Positions 52,687-63,120 of a stretch of DNA of 64,000 nt are shown here, one piece after another; positions within the stretch are counted from its first letter, which is position 1, and every line of letters begins with the position of its first letter. The stretch covers positions 480,001-544,000 of the forward strand of contig JACVVK020000337.1 of NCBI GenBank assembly GCA_018292915.2. The letters run 5' to 3'. This DNA is from Batillaria attramentaria. Taxonomy: Eukaryota > Mollusca > Gastropoda > Batillariidae. Below the pieces are notes generated by a model. It saw only the letters and a program-made list of their open reading frames with translations, was not told the origin of the DNA and did no database searches. Both the position numbers and the translations under genes were made by a program.

Positions 52687-54200
52687 TGACACACTCTCAC
52701 TCTCTCTCTCTCTCTCTGAATCACATTCTTCACAATTAGTATGTCGGTGATTGATAACCAGGTCTGATTGTGCACACATCACCATTACCATTGACAGCGG
52801 TTAAAGTCTCTACTGTCCGTAATGAGTTCTGAAGGGAAAACTGCCACTTACAAAGCTGTTCGCTGAACGTGTAGTGTGACCATGTGACTGATTCTGCAGA
52901 TTTCGAGCGCACAGAAGACGGCGCAAGTACGGCTGTTTCAAAACAGAAGTCGGCGCAAGTACGGCTGTTTCAAAACAGAAGTCGGCGCAAGTACGGCTGT
53001 TTCAAAACAGAAGTCGGCGCAAGTACGGCTGTTTCAAAACAGAAGTCGGCGCAAGTACGGCTGTTTCAAAACAGAAGTCGGCGCAAGTACGGCTGTTTCA
53101 AAACAGAAGACGGCGCAAGTACGGCTGTTTCAAAACAGAAGACGGCGCAAGTACGGCTGTTTCAAAACAGAAGACGGCGCAAGTACGGCTGTTTCAAAAC
53201 AGAAGACGGCGCAAGTACGGCTGTTTCAAAACAGAAGACGGCGCAAGTACGGCTGTTTCAAAACAGAAGACGGCGCAAGTACGGCTGTTTCAAAACAGAA
53301 GACGGCGCAAGTACGGCTGTTTCAAAACAGAAGTCGCCCTGCAGTAGCACCTTTTATACACAAGTCTGTTGTTTTGTTTTTATGATACCCGCGTTTATAT
53401 TGAACATTGAACATTTTTTTTGTTTCTTGTACGGGATCTCGCAGAGATCCGTGAAAAGCATTACTGTGTTTCATCACTGAAAATGTTGTTCCCCCAGACA
53501 ACATCTTCGAGTTCTTGAAAGAGTCCAATTTGTTTTTTAAAAAAAAGTCAAGGCTCTCATGCAATATGGACTTTTTTTTTTTACCTATATAGCTTCGAGA
53601 TTTTTGAAGAACATGTTTATCTCATTTGGACCTGACAGTTTTTATATATTATATATTTACATCTTGTTTTACGGAATAGCTTTTTACCCTTGTAACGACC
53701 TGGCAGAGGCAAACTTTTACTTAGCCGCGAATTAGTCTCTGTTGCTTGCGCGGTGTTAAAACCTAACCTAACTAACTACCCGTGTTTATAGATGACGCAC
53801 ATTCAGTGAAAAGTCTTCCCCACGCTGTTTTAAGCCTGTCGTATATATTTATACGTCTTGTCCGGCCATCCTGGAAGGCCTCTCCAGGGATTGTCCATTT
53901 TATTATGCCTTTCGCTAAAGTTGTTTGGGTTGGTTTTTTTATTTTTATTTTATTTTAGGTTTTATTTCCTGGGGCCTGCCTGGTGGTGTCGTGCGTGTGG
54001 CAGTATTTATCAGATTGTGTCAGCAGCGTAACCTTGTTCCACCACTCAAGAATAAGAAGGAAGGGCTAGGGAAATACATGTGGAGTGGAGAAGATTGGAT
54101 TGAAGCCGAGAAAGAGGAAGGGGGGAAAAATCTTTCTGAACAGATGCATTTTGTTGGGTTTCAGAGTTGTAAAAAGTAGGGGTTTCTTGTGTTTAAAGCT

Positions 54201-54272
<72 letters not shown>

Positions 54273-57200
54273 GGGGGGGGCGATGTTTGTCCACAGCGGT
54301 GGTGATTTTAGTCCAGAGAGGCAGGATCACTAAGAAAGATCATGAACTGTGTTTGTTTAACTATTTTGACTTTGATGGTGAAGGATTCGAACTTGCGTTC
54401 CTAGAGGCTATTGACCACTGCACCATCCTGACCCTCCCGCGAGAGGGGAGGGGGGCTGGGGGGCTAGTGGACTGTGGCGGTGAGCTTATTAGAAGAGCTT
54501 CAACCGTCATTTTACCAAAAGAAAGCCGACTTAACTAAGCACAGTGGATTTAGTAATCACTTAAACCCTTTTGCCATAGGACCGTTGGTGTGGGTTTCTG
54601 TGGCAGAGGGGGTGTTAACTCTTCATTGATCAGGTGTAAGATTTGTGGCCGGGGGAGTGGGCGTTTTTCCCTTGCTCCCCCATCGCCCGGGGTGTTCCGG
54701 GCGCCGGCTAACAAATTGACAATAAGCACTGCTTCCACTTTAATCAAATCCCGCTGGTTGCCGCCACTGGACAGAGGAGAGCTGGTGGACCGGCAACGGC
54801 CAGGCTGGCCAAATTGGGTCTCGTCCATAGCGTGACCGGTAACAAGGCGTGATGAGGTTTGTCTCCGTCCTGAGTCCTGCATATAAGCTCCTTGGTATTG
54901 GCGAAGAGAGCAAACACCCTCGCCTCCCGGGCAAGCACCGTGGATGGCCTGCGCCTAGGAAGATCAGAAGCGGCAAGGAGTCTGGGACGCACATTGCATG
55001 AGCAAAGCCTCTGTCATTATACCATCGACTGCCTGCAGAGAAGAGGCGTGCAACGGTCTCAAAGACGACACTGGAGAGAGTACTGAGAGATCGTTGGGTG
55101 TAGACTTTTCCGAGTGCAGAGATGCAACTTGAACTGTACTGCCAGGTGAAGAGAGCAGCTGCAATTTGATTCCCTGAGGCTGCTGTGGTTTGGTGACCTG
55201 TTGTTGAACTTGCAAAGTTTTTAAAAAAAATAATTAGAAGGGGAAACTTGTGGCAGTGACTGATGTGGTCGAGCATGTCTACTGTTGAATTTTGTGCTGA
55301 ATCTAAGACGTGACATCACCATGTCTCAACTTGATGTTTTGTTGTTGTTGTTGTTGTTTGTTTGCTTGTTTTTGGTTGATGGGTTGGTTGAGTATGTGGT
55401 TGGCCAGTGGAAATTCAGACTTTGTTCCGCACGGGGTGCCTAGTATCATGTTATTAACAATCCTTATTTGACACACCGTGACTGCAGTGAAAGTGCGCAT
55501 AATAAATATCCACACAGGGATACACAATTTAGTAAGCAGGAGAAGAGGAGGAAGAACACCAGTTTTAGAGTGAAATTATTCTTGTTTTTTTTTTTTTTTT
55601 TTTCGTTTTTACCAGCAACAAAAAGAAAGAAAGAACTCGTTTTCACCCGCCACAGAACTGAAGTTCTACGACCCCACTGGGCAGAAGATCATCGCAGCTG
55701 AACAGGCTTACTCCTGGGTAGAACCTATCAAAGAGTGATTGGCAGGTGTATCCGTATACTCCCCTACCAGCAACATTAGTGTGGCTCCGCCAGTAATGGT
55801 CGAGTCCCGGTGTTTGCCTCCTAAGTCCTAACAATATTTGTGCCCTGTCTGGCGCGCTTGATGCCGGTGGGGAAATTAAGGGGGGGGGGGGGGGACTGCA
55901 GTATTAGGGGATGGGAACGGTGGGAGGGGGTGGGGGGGGGGGGGTGGACGTGAAATGAATGATCAGTCAATGTCTAGACCCGATATATTGTCTCGGCAAG
56001 TAGGGTGTCGCCATAATGGGTTGCCCTTTTAGTGTCTCCAGTTGATGGCACTGACCTCAGCGTAGTGCTTGCACATAGATCAATAAATGTTTGGTTTTTT
56101 TTTTTTTGGTTTTTTTACAAAGAATTGAAACGTGTATATTATTTAAACCGGATAGATTATATATATATATATATATAATTTTCGCATGTTTTCGGCTTTA
56201 GCGACGCCATTCTTCCTACTCTCTCTCTCTCTCTCTCTCTGTCTCTCTGTCTAATATTTACACCTTGTTTTATTGTCGTCCTTTTTATTTTAGTCTGGCG
56301 AAGAAGGACCTTGATTAGCCGCGAAATAGCCTTTGTTGCTTGCCCAGCGTTAAACCCGAACTAACTAACAAACTCTTTAAACTACTGGGGCCACGGCACG
56401 ATAATGAATAGGCAGTGGCCTGAAATTGTAGGGATGGCCAGGCTTACGACTGCTGATAGTATTCCCTTACAGCGATATGAATGAAAACCTTGAAGCTTAA
56501 GAAATAGATGTAACGGCCTACTCATCGATTCTGCGTCCGTGGACGAGGTCGTAAATCGAGGCATATATCAGCCCGGGTATTGAAGTCAAGCTCCCGAAGT
56601 AGAATCACGATCCATTCCGATGACGGTGTCGGCAGCGTTGTTCTTCAGCCGATTTTGTGCATGCGCAATCCAACAAAATGGCTTGTCTCTGGCGCCCTGC
56701 CCCTGCAGTGTCATCTTCATGTCTGCCTCTGTTATTTGAGCCGGTAAAGACTCGAATTTAAAAACGAAACTCGTTAGCGTTTGGGATTTTCCTCGCCTAC
56801 GCTGAAAATTCAGGGACATGTTTGTATAATTCTTATGCTGGTGAAGACCGGGATTTTAGAGGAGACGTTAAAAGTACAGTATTTCCATGCTTTCGCAGAA
56901 AAATTCAGGCGAGTGTATGCTTTTAGAAGCATGTCTATATTCCCCCAGGTGTGTGTTTCTGCGGCAGCCTTAACCCGAACCCCTAATCTAGCGATAAGTT
57001 TGACACAAAGAAGGAATGTAAAACCGGGAATGTCACGTAGGCCTAGGGGAACATAGGCCTGGGGGGGGGGGGGCTGACTTTCATTTGTCCATTCCCCATT
57101 TTGCATACCATTTTTCCTGATTCAGTTTCTTTAAAATACTTGGTTATTCTACAACTCGCAGAATTATGATACTGTCACCCTTCATAGTTGTATATTTGCG

Positions 57201-58556
57201 TGTTGAACGGCAGGACTGGAGATGGGTTTTCTGGACACATACACTGACATAGTCTATTTTGTAACCAGCGTTATGGTTTATTGTTTCTGTACTCCCCCCC
57301 CCCCTCTCCCCCCATTTCTTCCCTCCATTCTAAACAGTTGATTGCTTGTTTAGTAAGTGGTGGTGATGATAGTCCAGTGGTTACTGTTAGCCGTTATTGA
57401 TCCAGCCAGTGCTTTGTGCCTGTGGACAAAATCTTGGCGTGAACATTGAGGAATAGTGCTGGGGCCCAGAGTTCAGGAAATAACATGACTGCTGCCTGGG
57501 GAACCCTAGGGTCACGTGATTCCATTTTGTGGGTCGTCCATCATGGCGTGCTTGATTATTGGTGTCACGCCGCCATGCTTCCATTGGCTGGACTGACCTT
57601 GTACTGAGTTGGGGAGCCGGGATGGCCGAATGGTAGAGCGTGACTCTCTATGCTCAGGTCGTGAGTTCGAATCTCGGCTAAGGCCAAATATTTGTGCTGG
57701 CCTTTTTCTCGGTGCCCCGTCCGGCTTTGATATCACCCTTACATGGTGGAAAAGGACATTAAACTCCCAAACACCCACCCACCCATGTACTGAGAGTTGC
57801 TTGCATTTGACATCTTATGATTCTGAACTGGGCATGCGTTCCACTCCTGTTTGCCCAGTCATGGACTGGAGTCATCCTCCTGTTCCACCTAGTAGTAGTA
57901 GGGATGATCTCTTTCCCTTGAAAGGGATCCAGTGGCACAGGTTTGAATCCCCGGCGGGCTGGAATTTGCTTGGTTTTGGCTGGAAACAGGATCACATGCA
58001 GTCGTTTATCTGTCCTTTCTGTACACATGCACGCAGTAATATCAAGTGGGCATGCCAAAAAAAAAAAAAAAAACCTTTTTGTGTCCATCTTTCGCAGAAG
58101 AATAGGCTGTGGCTGGTGGCATTGGAAACAGAAACATTGTCTCGCGCACCAGAGTGTATAGCAGGGTAGAGGTTTCACAGCACACAAAGTAGAGCTTAGT
58201 GGTAGCAGTCTTTCAGCAGCGTATCCTCCAGCCCCTTGAGTGTCTCGGAAGAGATGGATCCGAGGAATACCATACCGTACCGTACCATACCATACCATAC
58301 CATACCATACCATACCATGGAAAGAGAAGCTTCATATGTATTGTCCATGTCCTTGTGAAAGCGTGTAAGTGCAAAGATAATGATGTGGGAATAAGAAAGT
58401 TTGGCAAGGCAAGGACACTGACAAATTATTGGCGCTCTGTTGATGTACAGACCAATAGTCTCAGACAAACAGGCGCTTGTTATGGTGTAGTGCATGGGAA
58501 TAGCTTCAGATTCCAGTTTCAAACCTACTACTACTTACTTATCCCATTTGTCGTGC

Positions 58557-58590
<34 letters not shown>

Positions 58591-59290
58591 AGGTGTGTGT
58601 GTGTGTGTACATGTACATGTATTTACAAAAACAAACAGATAAACTTTTAATTGATGTTACAGATGCAGAGATAGAGTACGCTGTCGCCGGCATCAGCAGA
58701 GCATCTACTGCTACTTACTTATAAGTCCCATTTGTGTGTGTGTGTGTGTGTGTGCGTACATGTACATGTATTTACAAAAACAAACAGATAAACCTTTAAT
58801 TGATGTTACAGATGCAGAGATAGAGTACGCTGTCGCGGGCATCAGCGGGGCATTTATCACCACTTTCGACAGCCGCGTGGACTCGCCCCATCTGCGACTT
58901 CGGCGCCAGGTGACGGGTAACAGCAGCACTCCCAGCAGTGTGACCACCCAGCAACCTCCAGCTACCACACAGCAGCCCCCAGCACCCTCCACCACAGCAG
59001 CCCAACCAACTGCAGCACCTACTACCGCTGCACCAGCAACAACACCCAGACCAACAGATCCTCCCACACAGAGGCCAGCAGCGACCAACACTCCTTCAGG
59101 CCAAGGACCGACAACGGCCCCTAATTTTGACATAAAGCAGGTTTGTCAGGAAATCAGATGCTTGATAAAGGAAATGAATAGTGCGTATGAAGCACTGTTT
59201 TCAAAACAGGAAAAACCCTGGTTGTGCTGAATATACGCACACGTGCACACAGACACACTCATTGGACTCTCTCCACTTTAAAACAACCAA

Positions 59291-59333
<43 letters not shown>

Positions 59334-62300
59334 ACGGGCATGCTCGCACACACTCTCCCATTCTCACAAGCACATGAAAAACATGCTGAAAGGTACAGTG
59401 GGAGAAAATAACTAGTGTAATGAACAAGAACAACGTTAAAAATATTCTTAGCTTACCAGATTCATAAGAACTCAGGTGCCTTGCTCAAAGGCTCTTTTGT
59501 CATTCTTGGCTCTATGAAATGAGTCTCCAGCCAAAAAATTGTTGTTTTCTGGACGTAGTTGTCAGCCTTGGTAGGCTCATAGTCGTACTGAGACAGCTTT
59601 TAGTCTGTGGCAACAGGGATTAAGTCATTGCAGTCACCTCTAATGGAAAACATGGTGCAGGTGAGTGCAGAGGCGCAGAATAAGATACATAATATCTAGG
59701 AAATTTCGGACACTGCAGGGGATATGAGGATCAAAGATTTTGTTCACACTCGGGCAGAGTTTTCTCTCGCACAGCATATGAGGTCTCCTTGCAGGGTTTT
59801 CGGACCTCTTTTGAGAGTATCCTTGGTGTTGTGTAAGTTTTTGTTGTGTGTGTCACTAGGATGACCACAGCTACTACATCTCCACCATCATCCCAGAAGC
59901 CAGCTCCCAGTACTTTGTTGAACTGGAGTCGCCGAACAGGCAGGACACGCTCAGCTCTGGACACCGAGTGGCCGTGGTAATTATGACAGCTTCACTTTCA
60001 CCTTTCTTCAGTCCAGACGTCTTGCACATAGCACTGGCGTTGCCTGTTGGTACATGTAGTGGGTTACAAATGTTTTGAACTTAAATATTGATTTTTTTAA
60101 TGTTACTAGGATTCAAGGAAGACAAGTTTTGTTTTGGAACAGTTTCATTGTGAGTGTGCCTGTATGCTTGAAATAATCAGTCTCAGTCTTCAGTTAGAGA
60201 TCTGAATGTAATACACAAACTGCGTATGCTGATTTTTTTTTTTTTTTTTTTTTTTGCTGCTTCATTGTCCCTTTCGGGAAATTCGGGCTGCTTCCCGTGG
60301 GGGAAGCGTGTTGCTGTGGTGCAGCGCCACCCAATACCTTTTTTTTTTCTTTTTTTTTTTTTAAAAACAATTTTGCTGGGGGAGGAAAGCCAGATAACCC
60401 GGAGAGAAACCCCCAATACCTTTTTTTTTTTTTTAAAAAAAAACAATTTTGCTGGGGAGGAAAGCCAGATAACCCGGAGAGAAACCCCCGATGAGCAGCC
60501 CGGCAGCCAGGAAAAACCGGTATCACATATCACAAGCTCGACCTGGGCTCAAAGTGACAGTTGAAGCAAACTGAGTGCAGACTAGTGAGAATGCAACAGT
60601 TTAACGATAACACAGACCAAATGAGAAGAAATGGTGTGTCGGTACCCTGGCCGGCATGCGCAAGGCACAGTCCTGTTGGTACTGACATGTCGGTACCCAC
60701 GACAGAATCAGTTAACACAGTCATCTGTGATTATGCATAGTACGTGCGGTAATTCAGTCGCTAACGTTTTTCAGCGATAACTTTTTGTTGTGCCACTTTC
60801 GTGTCCTTACTAAAGAGAAAAAGATGATCCTAGCCTAGTGACCTAATTTCTTTCAGGACAGTCAGTTTTTCCGTGTCTTCATGGCATAAATGAAATTTTC
60901 ACTGAAAACGCAAGTTGGAAACACATGAAGTATCAAAATTAGTTTAAAATACACCCCAGAAAGCCTCCAATGACAATGACATGAAATGTAATCAGGCTGA
61001 GTAATCGACCTGTGGTCCTGAAAACTTCATGAGACAGCAGGAAACATTGACGTTTGGAATTAATACATTTTATGAAAAAGACTTGTTTTACAGTAATTCA
61101 GGCTACGCACCAGAGATGCAAATTTGGAGGCAAATGCTATATATTCCTCTTACACATAATGTTGCAGATGACACCCTAGAAATGCTGTAAAATTCACCCC
61201 CGCCCCCCCCCCCCCAAAAAAAAAAACAAAAAAAAAAACAACAAAAACCCCAACAACAACAACAACCAAAAAAAAAAAAAAAATAAAAATCAGGCAGCCA
61301 TAGACTCATGTGTAGAGTAAATTTCAACAAATTCCAATATTACGTTTTTTGGCAGTGTTGGCAGCAACCACATACCCCCCTCATTCCACGGTCGTCTGCT
61401 GGCTCCTGTGCCAGCCGCGCATGAATACAAATAGTCCACAAGCCGGGCTCATTTTTCTCTAATTCTACTATTACTGAAACTTAATTGTTTACAAAGCCAA
61501 CAAAAAGCACCAGATTGCCCTTTTTTACTCTGCACACAAATTTTAAAAGGGGCAAAGATTTCTACTATATTTAGCGTAGTTGTTGCTACATGACCCGGAC
61601 GGAAGCTATTACCAGTCTGTAACCTCAGCAAACGTGGCTTGTTACACTTGTGCCGAGAAGAAAGGGAGAAACTGAGAGCCCCGGCTGTCATGAAATATAA
61701 AAGTTGTCGTTAGTTTTGCTGGCTCATCATTGGAAAATGGTTAAAAGTGTGTGTATCAGGTCCATTGGTTGCCACATAAATGAGCCATGGCACAAGACAA
61801 ATTATTGTTTACAGTTTTGTTGAACTTGTTTATTTTGCAGACTGTCAACCTGCCTTTCAGCTTCCGGTTTTATGGCCACAACATCACAAACGTCACAGTT
61901 GCAACAGGAGGTAAAAACATCCTATAACAATAGAAAATTTACACGTTCTCTCCATGGCACGTGCTATTCTTTGCTCATGATCAGTAAATCATTAACCTTT
62001 ACTGTATGAGTAAAACACCTATAGTTACTTTCACATTTTTGCTTATTACTCTCCTTTTTCAAACTGGTGTTTTTCACACTTCAGGGAGTCCTCAAGGAGA
62101 GTTAGGACTACTGTACAACCAAACTATTCAATTGAGTCTCAATTTAAGAATCCGTGCTATGAACAATGTCCAAAGTTGGGTACGTGTAGTCTAGGAATGG
62201 GGTGAAAAACACCCAGTGACTCTTATGTTTTTGCTGATAATCTCTCATTTTTCAAACTTGAGTTTTGAGACTCTAGGAGAGTTAGAACTACTGTATGACC

Positions 62301-63060
62301 TTAGCATAAAGTCAGTGTCTTGAGAGACAGTGCAGTAAACGAGTGTCCAAAGTGGGGAACATGTCGTCATTCCTCTCTGAGCACAGCGGCTACGCATAGA
62401 AGCATATGAATAAGGGTGGTCTGACTGAGGATTGCTTATTTCTGTGTTTATGAAAACATTTGACCTATATCTTTTACATTGTTCTTGAGTTCTCCATTAT
62501 CTACTCTTTCACTCTGCAAAATATTAGGTTATACTTTAAAAAAATGATAATAAAAAAAAAAGACAGAGTAATCTGTAAAACCACACAAGCCGTTGGGGAT
62601 TTTTCAGCGTTTCTCTGTGTAAGCTGTAGCGGGTGGCTTTCACCCAACATCATACAAATCGAAAGTTTCAGAGCCTCATACAATAAAGGTTAAAGAAGAA
62701 AGTTTTTTCACTTAAACAGCAACAGTAACAACGAAATGAAGAAGCAGCAGCCAGATGAATGTATGCCGTTGGGTGTGAATTTGACATGAACTGTCATGCA
62801 GCATGAAAATCACATTATCAGTTCACTGTTTGATAATGATTTTTGTAACTGTTTCTTGTCATGGTCCACCTGTTGATTTATTTAAGTTTTAGTAACATTA
62901 GAATTCAGTGGACATTCTGAATCATAAAAAATACCAAAGTGGTGCTAAATTTCTGGAATTTTACGAGAAAATACCATGTACAGGTTCCTTACATGATTGA
63001 AGCAATTCTGTGCTGCTGGTATGTTGCTATAGTATATATGTTATGTGCAAATAATGAGTG

Positions 63061-63120
<60 letters not shown>

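Larger units (their letters stand above)
26505..58811 (+). other. PLXDC intron 1 (32.3 kb)
   Basis: Starts GTGAGT and ends TTACAG. Exon 1 and exon 2 join in frame (phase 1), so no extra coding exon is required. Outside the repeats listed separately, 26.5-28.6 and 30.9-35.0 kb are AT-rich single-copy-like sequence, and 35-58 kb is a mixture of unique DNA, poly-G/C runs (for example 33558, 34233, 35382, 37340, 37545, 43527, 55881) and old repeats. I found no second gene on either strand, but short exons of an unknown gene could be missed. Confidence 0.6.

Noticed and set aside
52914..53345. CRISPR-like appearance of regularly spaced repeats
   Set aside because: Units are contiguous with no spacers, and the DNA is eukaryotic.
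52884..53480. 198-codon frame through the 32-bp array
   Set aside because: The apparent protein repeats every 32 residues simply because 3 x 32 bp = 96; no start context, homology or splice signals, so it is treated as a stop-free minisatellite.
54892..55086. Arg-rich frame as a retrotransposon fragment
   Set aside because: No reverse-transcriptase, integrase or gag motif could be identified.
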